Of a stretch of 63,488 bases of DNA, positions 1 through 7,328 are shown piece by piece (within the stretch, counting starts at the first letter, position 1; the number at the start of each line of letters is the position of its first letter). Position numbers and translations under genes: made by a program. Below the pieces are notes generated by a model that had not been told where the DNA came from, searched no databases, and saw nothing but the letters and a program-made list of their open reading frames with translations. Source of the stretch: an uncultured Lachnospiraceae bacterium (GTDB lineage: Bacteria; Bacillota; Clostridia; Lachnospirales; Lachnospiraceae); assembly GCA_946537305.1 (NCBI GenBank), contig CAMNFR010000008.1:1-63488 (forward strand), read 5' to 3'.

Positions 1-1851
1 ATGAACATTCTGGTATTAGAACATATTTCCAAACGATACAGTGACAAAGAGCTCTTCCGCGATGTTTCCGTGGGCATTGATGACGGCGAAAAGATCGGCG
101 TTATCGGTATTAACGGCACAGGAAAATCCACTTTGTTGAAGATTCTGGCAGGCCTTGTGGAGCCGGATGATGGCACCATTACCATGCGGCGAAATACCCG
201 CATCGGTTGGCTGCCGCAGAATCCGGAGCTTCCGGTTTCCACCATTCTGGAGGCGGCGACCGGTGAGGATAGCACGCGGGAGGGAGAGGCCAGACGAATG
301 CTGAACCTGCTCGGCTTCCCGGACCACACTCGATCCACAGAGCATCTTTCCGGCGGCGAAAGAAAACGCGTGGCGCTGGCAAGGACGCTGCTGGAGCCGG
401 CGGATATCCTGATTCTGGACGAGCCGACCAACCATCTGGACAGCGACATGGTGCTCTGGCTGGAGGAATATCTGGAGTCCTGGCGGGGCGTTCTGATCAT
501 GGTCACCCATGACCGGTATTTTCTGGATCGGGTGACGAACCGTATCTGGGAACTGGATCGCGGGAATGTATACTCCTATGAGGATAATTACAGCGGCTAC
601 CTGGCCCGGCGGGAGGAACGCATCCGCACCAGTCTGGCAGCGGATCAGAAACGCGCGAACATTCTGCGGACAGAGCTTGCCTGGCTGCGGCGCGGCGCCC
701 GTGCCCGTTCCACCAAGCAAAAGGCGCATATCCAGCGGATCGAAGCCATGCAGAGCATCCGGAATACCGAGCTGGACGGCACGGTGGCCATCCAGTCGGT
801 CGCCAGCCGGATGGGCAAAAAGACCATCGAGCTGCAGAATGTCAGCAAATCCTTTGGCGATCGCTGCCTGTTTAAAGACTTTTCCTACACGATCCTGCGG
901 GGAGAGCGCATTGGTATCATTGGTCCTAACGGATGCGGTAAATCCACACTGATGAAGGTCATCACCGGTCAGCTGGCCCCGGATGATGGGCAGGTGATCA
1001 CCGGAGAGACCATCCGCATCGGCTATTTTGCGCAGGAATGCGAGCAGATGGAGGCGGATACGCGGGTCATCGACTACGTCCGGGAAGTCGCGGAGATCAT
1101 CCGCACCGCCCAGGGCACGGCCACAGCCTCTCAGATGCTGGATCGCTTCCTCTTCCCTCCTGCGCTGCAGCAGACGCCTGTGCGTCTTCTTTCCGGCGGT
1201 GAAAAGCGGCGGCTGTATCTGCTGCGGGTACTGATGAGTGCCCCGAATGTTCTGATCCTCGACGAGCCGACCAATGATCTGGACATCTCTACCCTGGCGA
1301 CGCTGGAGGATTATCTGGACAGCTTTGACGGTATTGTGATCACCGTCTCCCATGACCGTTACTTCCTGGACCGGGTGGTCCGGCGCATCTTCGCCTTCGA
1401 AGATACCAATATCACTCAGTATGAAGGAGGATATACAGATTACTATCTTTCCCCCAGGCGGCCGGAGAACACGCCAAAGCCAGACAAAGCGCAGAGCAAC
1501 CGGGATGCCGGGGTTACCGGCGGAAACGGCAAGACGAATGGATCAAAGGCAGCTGGCAATACAGCGGATAAAGGTAATGCCTCTGACACGAAAAACGAGG
1601 GCCGCAACCACGCCCATAAGCTTCGTTTCACCTTTAAGGAGCAGCGAGAATTCGAGACGATCGATGACGATATCGCTGCGCTGGAGGAGCGAATCGCAGC
1701 AATCGATGCGGAAATGGAAGCTTGCGCAAGTCAGTACACACGTCTGAGTGAATTGACAGAGGAAAAAGAAACACTTTCACAGCAACTGGAAGAAAAAATG
1801 GACCGCTGGGTCTACCTGAATGATCTGGCGGAACAGATCGCGCAGCAGTAA
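1..1851 (+). CDS. ABC-F family ATPase (Uup-like, with C-terminal coiled coil)
   Basis: The protein has 616 residues with two ABC ATPase domains and no membrane segments, the layout of the ABC-F family, whose members act on ribosomes or nucleic acid and not in transport. The first Walker A is GINGTGKST (residues 36-44), followed by a signature LSGGE and a Walker B ending in LDEPTNHLD. The second half repeats this with GPNGCGKST, LSGGEKRR and LDEPTNDLD. A Gly/Asn/Lys-rich linker near residues 490-540 leads into a charged C-terminal helix pair (about 545-616), which resembles the DNA-binding coiled coil of Uup. The ATG is the first base of the window, so its ribosome site and promoter cannot be seen. 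It converges on the small operon at 1931-2610. Confidence 0.9.
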   Translation: MNILVLEHISKRYSDKELFRDVSVGIDDGEKIGVIGINGTGKSTLLKILAGLVEPDDGTITMRRNTRIGWLPQNPELPVSTILEAATGEDSTREGEARRMLNLLGFPDHTRSTEHLSGGERKRVALARTLLEPADILILDEPTNHLDSDMVLWLEEYLESWRGVLIMVTHDRYFLDRVTNRIWELDRGNVYSYEDNYSGYLARREERIRTSLAADQKRANILRTELAWLRRGARARSTKQKAHIQRIEAMQSIRNTELDGTVAIQSVASRMGKKTIELQNVSKSFGDRCLFKDFSYTILRGERIGIIGPNGCGKSTLMKVITGQLAPDDGQVITGETIRIGYFAQECEQMEADTRVIDYVREVAEIIRTAQGTATASQMLDRFLFPPALQQTPVRLLSGGEKRRLYLLRVLMSAPNVLILDEPTNDLDISTLATLEDYLDSFDGIVITVSHDRYFLDRVVRRIFAFEDTNITQYEGGYTDYYLSPRRPENTPKPDKAQSNRDAGVTGGNGKTNGSKAAGNTADKGNASDTKNEGRNHAHKLRFTFKEQREFETIDDDIAALEERIAAIDAEMEACASQYTRLSELTEEKETLSQQLEEKMDRWVYLNDLAEQIAQQ

Positions 1852-1858
1852 AATGAGA

Positions 1859-1928
1859 TAGTGACAAGGGGACGCACCTTCTGTCACATTGCTTGCAATG
1901 CGACAGAAGGTGCGTCCCCTTGTCACTA
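1859..1928. repeat. Near-perfect 70-bp palindrome between convergent genes
   Basis: Two perfect 27-base arms (1859-1885 and 1902-1928) flank a 16-base centre that is itself almost self-complementary (CATTGC-TT-GCAATG). It starts 8 bases after the ABC-F stop and ends 2 bases before the stop of the 49-residue gene. Neither side has a clear T-tract, so it is not a textbook terminator, although the fold would be very stable in RNA from either strand. The core GGGACGCACCTTCTGTC resembles dispersed palindromes I associate with REP-type elements in Clostridia. That link is from memory. Confidence 0.75.
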
Positions 1929-1930
1929 AT

Positions 1931-2080
1931 TCAACTCAGCAGATTGATCAATCCCGTGATCACGGCCCATACGAAGGCCACCGCCATTACGTTCAGCAGA
2001 CACCCGCAGCCCGGTCCGGGGCTGCCGCTGCCGCTGCCACCTCCGCCGGTCTTGATGGTATAATCCAGATAATCGTTCAT
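1931..2080 (-). CDS. 49-residue single-pass membrane peptide
   Basis: A short reading frame, ATG at 2080 and TGA at 1931, lies 10 bases after the YbjQ-type gene on the same strand. The product has a polar start (MNDYLDYTIKTG), a Gly/Ser linker (GGGGSGSGS), the motif PGPGCGC, and a hydrophobic C-terminal helix of about 20 residues ending in LINLLS. That pattern (soluble head, flexible linker, Cys-containing turn, membrane helix) looks designed, unlike a random frame. The ribosome site is weak (AGG before TATC), so translation may be coupled to the upstream gene. No function is known to me. Confidence rests on composition and operon position. Confidence 0.6.
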   Translation of the reverse strand: MNDYLDYTIKTGGGGSGSGSPGPGCGCLLNVMAVAFVWAVITGLINLLS

Positions 2081-2090
2081 GATACCTGTC

Positions 2091-2402
2091 TTATATGAAC
2101 CGCACGGCTGTTCCGTAGGCCATCACCTCTGCGGCGCTCTGCATCACGGAGGCGGAGCTGTACCGAACGCATACAATGGCGTCCGCGCCCATGCTCTCCG
2201 CTTCTTCCACCATACGTTTGGTGGCCAGAGCTCTCGCGTCATTCATCATTTCATTGTAGCGTTTTAATTCTCCGCCCACCAGGGTCTTTAAGCCGGCGCC
2301 GATATCCCGCACCGCATTGACCGTCTGAATGGTGCTTCCCTTAACCATGCCCAGCATTTCCAGTTCTTTACCGCTAATGGTATCAGTAGTTACTAAGATC
2401 AT
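2091..2402 (-). CDS. YbjQ/UPF0145 family protein
   Basis: The protein has 103 residues and matches the YbjQ (UPF0145, heavy-metal-binding-like) family throughout: an N-terminal TTDTISGKE strand, a central GGELKRYNEMM helix, and the typical ESMGADAIVCVRY segment before a C-terminal AYGTAV strand. Family members form compact oligomeric alpha/beta barrels; their biochemical role is not settled. Its ATG lies inside the end of the upstream 75-residue gene (20-base overlap, GGAG just before the start), and the 49-residue peptide follows 10 bases later, so the three genes form one operon. Confidence 0.88.
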   Translation of the reverse strand: MILVTTDTISGKELEMLGMVKGSTIQTVNAVRDIGAGLKTLVGGELKRYNEMMNDARALATKRMVEEAESMGADAIVCVRYSSASVMQSAAEVMAYGTAVRFI

Positions 2403-2610
2403 CCTCTTCTCCGCTCCTTATCTCTTTAATTCTTGCGACCAGCACATATATTATACCGATTCCCAGCGCAATCAGGGGAATGGCAAAAAGTATCATGACC
2501 GGTTCCAGTTCTGTTGCCAGCACCACCGCCACACCGTAAATAGCCAGATAAACCAGAAATACAATGGTGATTATGATAGGGGCCAGCATTTTTTTACCGT
2601 GATTCTTCAT
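2383..2610 (-). CDS. Small two-helix membrane protein
   Basis: This is a 75-residue protein with two hydrophobic helices (about residues 9-32 and 38-58) separated by a short ELEP turn, and a charged tail (RIKEIRSGEEDD). It overlaps the YbjQ-type gene by 20 bases and is first in that operon. The topology (lysine-rich N-terminus, hairpin of two helices) suggests an inner-membrane partner for the soluble protein encoded next. I do not recognise a named family. Confidence 0.75.
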   Translation of the reverse strand: MKNHGKKMLAPIIITIVFLVYLAIYGVAVVLATELEPVMILFAIPLIALGIGIIYVLVARIKEIRSGEEDDLSNY

Positions 2611-2648
2611 ATCATATTCCTCTACTCCGGTCAGGATAAAACCTCGAT

Positions 2649-3584
2649 TCAGGTATCAGCCACGCATCCGTTAAAGAAATCGATGATGCCCTTTTCCACT
2701 TCCGCCTTGATCTCATCATAGTTATGGATCTCGTGCCGGTAGCCGCTGTAGAGTTTCGTCTTTACAGAGTGCCCTGTAGAGGCCAGCCAATTGGTGGTCT
2801 GATAGACGCCCTCACCCCAGTTGCCGACCGGGTCCAGATCGCCGCCGATATTGTAAATGGGCAGTCCCGTCGGCACCTTCGCGGCCCATTCCGTACCCTG
2901 AATAAAATCCATCATCTCGCAGAAATACAGCATAGAGCGATTATTCACCGGCTTGGTAAATGCATCGAAAGGATCCGCCGCGTGATCCTGCTGCACCCAG
3001 CTGCTGTGGCAGATCCACTCATTGCCCAGCTTTACAGGTTCTTCAATGCGGGCAAACATGAAACCAAACAGCATACCGGTGAAGGCCGGATCGGACTCAT
3101 CCCCCTTGCCTGCATCTACAGCCGCCTGCAGCGCACCCATGGCCTCCGGAAGAGACGGCAGCGCACCGCATGTTCCGCAAAGAGTGACGCCGGTCAGTTC
3201 TTCGCCGTATTTTGCGATATAATCTCTGGCGATGAAAGAACCCATGCTGTGACCGAACAGGAAATACGGAAGGCCCGGGTACATCTTTTTCACCAGCAGA
3301 GTCAGCGTGTGTTCATCTTCCATCATGGTGTGAGGGCCCTTCTCTCCCCAGTCGCCCCAGCTGTCATTAACAATCGCAGTCTTTCCGTGACCAACATGAT
3401 CATCCGCCGCCACAATATAGCCGGCATCCATGAAAGCCACGATCATATGGAAATACCGGCGGGAATGCTCCCCAAATCCGTGAACCAGCTGAATGATCCC
3501 TTTGGGTTCGCAGGCAGGCACGTAGATCCAGCCCTGTACCTCATCCCGCTCATTAAAAGATTTGAAACTGATCTCATGCAACAT
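2649..3584 (-). CDS. Alpha/beta hydrolase (monoacylglycerol lipase / lysophospholipase type)
   Basis: The protein has 311 residues and belongs to the serine aminopeptidase S33 / monoglyceride lipase group. The oxyanion strand is VHGFGEHS (residues 34-41), the nucleophile elbow is GHSMGS with Ser113, the acid is probably the Asp in GGDLDPVG, and the histidine is in GYRHEIHNY near the C-terminus. No signal peptide is present, so it is cytoplasmic. The likely reaction is hydrolysis of an acyl ester such as monoacylglycerol or lysophospholipid. A good ribosome site (AGGAGG) and its own promoter at 3640-3668 show that it is transcribed alone. Confidence 0.9.
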   Translation of the reverse strand: MLHEISFKSFNERDEVQGWIYVPACEPKGIIQLVHGFGEHSRRYFHMIVAFMDAGYIVAADDHVGHGKTAIVNDSWGDWGEKGPHTMMEDEHTLTLLVKKMYPGLPYFLFGHSMGSFIARDYIAKYGEELTGVTLCGTCGALPSLPEAMGALQAAVDAGKGDESDPAFTGMLFGFMFARIEEPVKLGNEWICHSSWVQQDHAADPFDAFTKPVNNRSMLYFCEMMDFIQGTEWAAKVPTGLPIYNIGGDLDPVGNWGEGVYQTTNWLASTGHSVKTKLYSGYRHEIHNYDEIKAEVEKGIIDFFNGCVADT

Positions 3585-3639
3585 AGCGATTTCCTCCTGT
3601 GTTGTTATGGGACAATGGTCATCTGCAGCTTACCGTATA

Positions 3640-3668
3640 ATTATATCATTTATCTAATAATAAATCAA
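3640..3668 (-). promoter_or_regulatory. Sigma-A promoter of the alpha/beta hydrolase
   Basis: On the minus strand TTGATT (3668-3663) and TATAAT (3645-3640) are 17 bases apart, in an AT-rich gap directly upstream of the hydrolase gene that starts at 3584. Confidence 0.75.
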
Positions 3669-3714
3669 TATGCTTAATAATATCTCAGCAAATGCCCCTC
3701 AGTAAGTGCCGGCT

Positions 3715-4236
3715 TTATCGGAAGGCGACCACTTCCTCCAGGTCTTTGCGGGGACGGGGAACCGGCTCCTGGCTCTTTTTGCCGATGGCGATCACGGAAA
3801 GAATCTGCTCATCCGCCGGGATCTGCAGAAGCTCCCGAATGGCATCGGCGTCCCGGATGCCCATGATCAGGGTATCGTAACCGGCATTGGATGCTGCCAG
3901 CACCAGATATGCATCATGAAGGCCCAGGTCATAGGCACCCCAGAAATTACCGCCGTCATTTACGGGCTCACCGTCCGCATGGCCCACCACGTTCTTCACA
4001 AAGGTGGTCACCACCAGCGCAGCCCCAGCGGAGTTCTTCTGATTAAAAGCGGGAAGCCCTTTTTCCCGCAGTTCCTGTTCATTTGTCTCCGCTACATAGC
4101 AGCGGGACGTCTGCTGATTTTTCCAGGACGGCGCCTGCTGCGCCTGCTTCAGGATCTTTACCATATCCTCATGAGAGACACCTTCCGCGTAGTGACGGCA
4201 GCTTCTACGGATCTCTATCAATTTTTCAAATTCCAT
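3715..4236 (-). CDS. Nitroreductase-family FMN oxidoreductase
   Basis: The protein has 173 residues when started at the ATG at 4236, which follows AAGGAGGAG; the frame extends 20 codons further upstream without a better ribosome site. The family signature is the N-terminal EIRRSCRHY, where the Arg residues bind FMN phosphate, then the central WGAYDLGLHDAYLVLAAS helix and the MGIRDADAIRELLQIP region. It resembles small Clostridium-type nitroreductases that reduce nitro groups or quinone-like acceptors with NAD(P)H. A second paralogue lies just upstream (4442-4963) behind a terminator. Confidence 0.88.
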   Translation of the reverse strand: MEFEKLIEIRRSCRHYAEGVSHEDMVKILKQAQQAPSWKNQQTSRCYVAETNEQELREKGLPAFNQKNSAGAALVVTTFVKNVVGHADGEPVNDGGNFWGAYDLGLHDAYLVLAASNAGYDTLIMGIRDADAIRELLQIPADEQILSVIAIGKKSQEPVPRPRKDLEEVVAFR

Positions 4237-4350
4237 GACTCCTCCTTCTCGGCAGCCTTCCTCTACCGACTGTGTCACTGATTTCCTGCCCGGCAAGGCG
4301 ATCTATTATTTTTGCTCCTACCTGCAGTGGTGGAAATCTTATCTGTTCCT

Positions 4351-4391
4351 AAAAAAGCCGGTTCAGAGATTTTCCGAACCGGCTTTATTTT
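4351..4391 (-). terminator. Intrinsic terminator of the upstream nitroreductase gene
   Basis: Arms of 11 bases (AAAGCCGGTTC, 4354-4364, and its complement at 4376-4386) surround an 11-base loop. On the minus strand the stem is followed by six T. The plus strand also has a T-rich flank, so it could work both ways. Confidence 0.85.
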
Positions 4392-4441
4392 TCATGGTTT
4401 CAGGAGACAAAATTCCTCATTTCAAATTCCTGACAAATCAG

Positions 4442-4963
4442 TTACTTGATGACAATATAACCCTCTCTGCGGGGCTTCGGAACGGGTGCTTCACCGTCCG
4501 CATAACCGAGCGCCAGGGATGCAACGCCAGTCAACGTCTCCGGCAGTCCCCATTCGGCCAGCAGTGCCTTGCCCTCTTCCAGCTCGAACATCTGCTTGCA
4601 GCGGTGGATCCAGCAGGAACCCAGCCCGGCAGCATAAGCCGCATTCAGCATGTTGGTGCACACAGCGGCTCCATCCAGCTCGTGAGTCTTGCAGTTTTCC
4701 GTTTCAAACACCAGCACAATGGTCGGGGCGCCATAATAAGGATGCGTGTCCTTCCCCAGAACCTTAGCGTTCAGGGCATCCACCCGGGCCACATACTCCG
4801 GCGTCTGCACCGCCACAATCTGCACGCCCTGCGTCCCCGCGCCTGTGGGTGCGAAGGTACCGGCTTCCAGAACGACCTGCAGCTCTTCCGGCGTGATCTG
4901 CTCTTTCTTATACTTGCGGATGGCTCTGCGATTCTTTAAGACTTCCAATGCTTCCTGTTTCAT
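4442..4963 (-). CDS. Nitroreductase-family FMN oxidoreductase
   Basis: This 173-residue nitroreductase starts with the family motif LKNRRAIRKYK, then IVAVQTPEYV, an AVCTNMLNAAYAAGLGSCWI core helix and a C-terminal LALGYADGEAPVPKPR segment shared with many Clostridium nitroreductases. Expected activity is FMN-dependent two-electron reduction of nitro or quinone compounds in the cytoplasm. It is related to, but clearly different from, the neighbour at 3715-4236. It ends at the terminator at 4351-4391. Confidence 0.9.
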   Translation of the reverse strand: MKQEALEVLKNRRAIRKYKKEQITPEELQVVLEAGTFAPTGAGTQGVQIVAVQTPEYVARVDALNAKVLGKDTHPYYGAPTIVLVFETENCKTHELDGAAVCTNMLNAAYAAGLGSCWIHRCKQMFELEEGKALLAEWGLPETLTGVASLALGYADGEAPVPKPRREGYIVIK

Positions 4964-5046
4964 ATGCTTACAACTCCCTTTTATTTAGCTATAAAGATTT
5001 ACTTTAACGGACTCTCTGATTGTTAAATGGTTGCGATGATTCGTGT

Positions 5047-5520
5047 TTACCACTTCTCGATCCAGGTTTTCAGCTCGGCTGCCCCTGCGCGGGCAGAAAG
5101 TTTTTCGCCTGCCACAACCTTGGCGCCTGGTGCCAGCTTCTGCATGTTCTCACCGGAGGGCCCGATACCGCTGCCGCCACTGGTAGCGAAAGGAATCACT
5201 TTCTTACCGGAAAAATCATAACTTTCCATGAACGTATCTATAATGGAAGGCTCACGATACCACCAGACGGGGAAGCCCACATATACGGTATCATAGGCAG
5301 CCATATCCTCCACGCGAGAGGCAATGGCAGGCCGAGCTGCAGGATCATTCATCTCCAGGGTACTGCGGGACTTTTTGTCCATCCAGTTCAGATCCGCCTT
5401 GGTGTACGGGGTCTCAGGAACGATCTCGAACAGATCTGCCCCGGCAACTTCCGCCAGGTTTTTAGCCAGCTTTGCGGTCACGCCGCTGGCACTGAAATAA
5501 GCAACCAATGTCTTTGCCAT
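5047..5520 (-). CDS. Flavodoxin
   Basis: The start at 5520 follows GGAGGG at good spacing and gives 157 residues beginning MAKTLVAYFSASG, the flavodoxin strand 1 plus FMN-phosphate loop. Later YVGFPVWWYREPS and FATSGGSGIGPS are the two other FMN-contacting loops of the flavodoxin_4 type. It is a soluble one-electron carrier. In an anaerobe with pyruvate:ferredoxin oxidoreductase (59748-63254) it could replace ferredoxin, or it may act as a quinone reductase-like enzyme with the adjacent nitroreductases. The start twelve codons upstream (5556) overlaps a promoter element and is less likely. Confidence 0.9.
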   Translation of the reverse strand: MAKTLVAYFSASGVTAKLAKNLAEVAGADLFEIVPETPYTKADLNWMDKKSRSTLEMNDPAARPAIASRVEDMAAYDTVYVGFPVWWYREPSIIDTFMESYDFSGKKVIPFATSGGSGIGPSGENMQKLAPGAKVVAGEKLSARAGAAELKTWIEKW

Positions 5521-5555
5521 GGTAATACCCTCCTTTATAGTGACGGCTGCAGACA

Positions 5556-5616
5556 ATTATAGCATTATACTGCGGCTTCTGTAAAATATTATAGTCATCA
5601 GATTGGACAAAATCAA
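5556..5616 (-). promoter_or_regulatory. Two overlapping sigma-A promoters of the flavodoxin gene
   Basis: Distal promoter on the minus strand: TTGATT (5616-5611), 17-base spacer, TATAAT (5593-5588). Proximal promoter: TTTACA (5585-5580), 18-base spacer, TATAAT (5561-5556). Both face the flavodoxin gene starting at 5520. Confidence 0.65.
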
Positions 5617-5626
5617 GTTGTTTATA

Positions 5627-5650
5627 AAAAGAGGCCTGCAGGCCTCTTTT
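5627..5650 (-). terminator. Terminator after the second ABC-F gene
   Basis: A perfect stem with 10-base arms (AAAAGAGGCC and GGCCTCTTTT) around TGCA, followed on the minus strand by a T-rich run. It sits 10 bases beyond the ABC-F stop codon at 5661. Confidence 0.85.
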
Positions 5651-5660
5651 ACAATCTTGT

Positions 5661-7292
5661 TTAATTGTCTTCCGCCACGTGGGAGGTGTAGACCTGACGT
5701 TTCATGGCCATCTCATCGCTGGCCAGGTATTCGTCGTAGGTGGTGATCTTATCGATCAGCTTGCCGTTGACCAGCTCCATAATGCGGTTGGCGGTGGTCT
5801 GGACGATCTGATGGTCACGGGAGGCGAAGATCATGACGCCCGGGAACTTAATCATACCGTTGTTCAGGGCCGTGATGGATTCCATATCCAGATGATTGGT
5901 AGGCTCATCGAACAGCAGCACATTGGCGCCGGAGATCATCATCTTGGAGAACATGCAGCGCACACGCTCACCTCCGGAAAGAACGGAGAGCTTCTTCACA
6001 CCGTCATCTCCGGCGAAAAGCATGCGGCCCAGGAACCCGCGGACGTAAGTAACGTCTTTGATCTCGGAATAGCCGGTCAGCCACTCGGTAATCGTATAAT
6101 CGGACTTGAACTCTTCAGAACTGTCCTTAGGGAAATAGGCCTGCGAGGTGGTGACGCCCCACTTGTAAGACCCCTCGTCCGGCTCCATCTCGCCCATCAG
6201 GATCTGGAACAGCGTGGTCTTGGCCAGTTCGTCGGAACCCACCAGCGCCACCTTGTCATCGTGGTTCAGCGTAAAGGAAATGTCATCCAGCACCTTCACG
6301 CCGTCGATGGTCTTGGAGAGGTTATGCACCTCAAGCACATCATTGCCGATGGAACGATTCGGGCGGAAGTCGATATAAGGGTATTTACGGCTGGAAGGTT
6401 TGATCTCATCCAGCTGGATTTTTTCCAGTGCACGTTTGCGGGAGGTCGCCTGCTTGGATTTGGAAGCATTTGCGGAGAATCTCTGAATGAATTCCTGCAG
6501 TTCCTTGATCTTCTCTTCCTTCTTCTTGTTGGCTTCCTTCATCTGACGGATCATCAGCTGACTGGACTCATACCAGAAATCGTAGTTGCCGGCGTACAGC
6601 TGGATCTTTCCGTAGTCGATATCCGCGATCTGTGTGCAGACCTTATTCAGGAAGTAACGGTCATGGGAGACCACGATCACCGTGTTCTCAAAGTTGATCA
6701 GGAATTCCTCCAGCCAGGCAATGGCGGCCAGATCCAGATGGTTGGTCGGCTCGTCGAGCAGCAGGATATCGGGATTTCCGAACAGGGCCTGTGCCAGCAG
6801 TACCTTCACCTTTTCACTGCCGGAAAGCTCCTTCATCAGCTTATAGTGGAGATCCGTCTCGATCCCCAGGCCGTTTAAAAGGGACGCTGCATCCGATTCC
6901 GCTTCCCAGCCGTTCATGTTGGCAAATTCCGCCTCCAGCTCGCTGGCCTTGATGCCGTCCTCCTCCGAAAAATCCTCTTTCATGTAGAGAGCATCCTTTT
7001 CGTGCATGATCTCTACCAGCCGGGGATTGCCCAGCATCACGGTGTCCAGCACACCGGTATCATCATACTGGAAGTGATCCTGCTTCAGGAAGGAAAGACG
7101 CTCGCCGGGAGTGATGATGACCTCTCCCTTGGTGGGCTCCAGCTCTCCTGTAAGGATGCGCAGGAAGGTTGATTTGCCCGCGCCGTTGGCGCCGATAAGG
7201 CCATAGCAGTGGCCGGGCACAAATTTTACGTTGACATCCTCAAAGAGGGCACTCTTGCCGAAGCGCAGGGTTACATTGCTGACTGTGATCAT
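5661..7292 (-). CDS. ABC-F family ATPase (YkpA/YbiT group)
   Basis: The protein has 543 residues with two ABC domains and no membrane helices. The first Walker A is GANGAGKST (34-42), with signature LSGSE and a Walker B ending LDEPTNHLD. A charged linker helix rich in Lys/Glu (about 243-300) connects the domains. The second P-loop is altered (GSDELAKTT, 352-360), with Ala in place of the Gly before Lys. I recall similar divergence in Firmicute YkpA-type members, so it is probably a subfamily trait. The second signature LSGGERVR and DEPTNHLD are intact. Likely a ribosome-associated translation factor. Confidence 0.92.
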   Translation of the reverse strand: MITVSNVTLRFGKSALFEDVNVKFVPGHCYGLIGANGAGKSTFLRILTGELEPTKGEVIITPGERLSFLKQDHFQYDDTGVLDTVMLGNPRLVEIMHEKDALYMKEDFSEEDGIKASELEAEFANMNGWEAESDAASLLNGLGIETDLHYKLMKELSGSEKVKVLLAQALFGNPDILLLDEPTNHLDLAAIAWLEEFLINFENTVIVVSHDRYFLNKVCTQIADIDYGKIQLYAGNYDFWYESSQLMIRQMKEANKKKEEKIKELQEFIQRFSANASKSKQATSRKRALEKIQLDEIKPSSRKYPYIDFRPNRSIGNDVLEVHNLSKTIDGVKVLDDISFTLNHDDKVALVGSDELAKTTLFQILMGEMEPDEGSYKWGVTTSQAYFPKDSSEEFKSDYTITEWLTGYSEIKDVTYVRGFLGRMLFAGDDGVKKLSVLSGGERVRCMFSKMMISGANVLLFDEPTNHLDMESITALNNGMIKFPGVMIFASRDHQIVQTTANRIMELVNGKLIDKITTYDEYLASDEMAMKRQVYTSHVAEDN

Positions 7293-7328
7293 GGGTTAAC
7301 AATCTCCTTGAATATATTACGTTATGAA

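Noticed and set aside
16-1353. 445-residue minus-strand frame opposite the first ABC-F gene
   Set aside because: Antisense of both ABC domains, without a ribosome site or motif.
5661-7292. Altered second P-loop of the ABC-F as a broken gene
   Set aside because: The frame is intact, other motifs are conserved, and I recall the same change in the YkpA subgroup.
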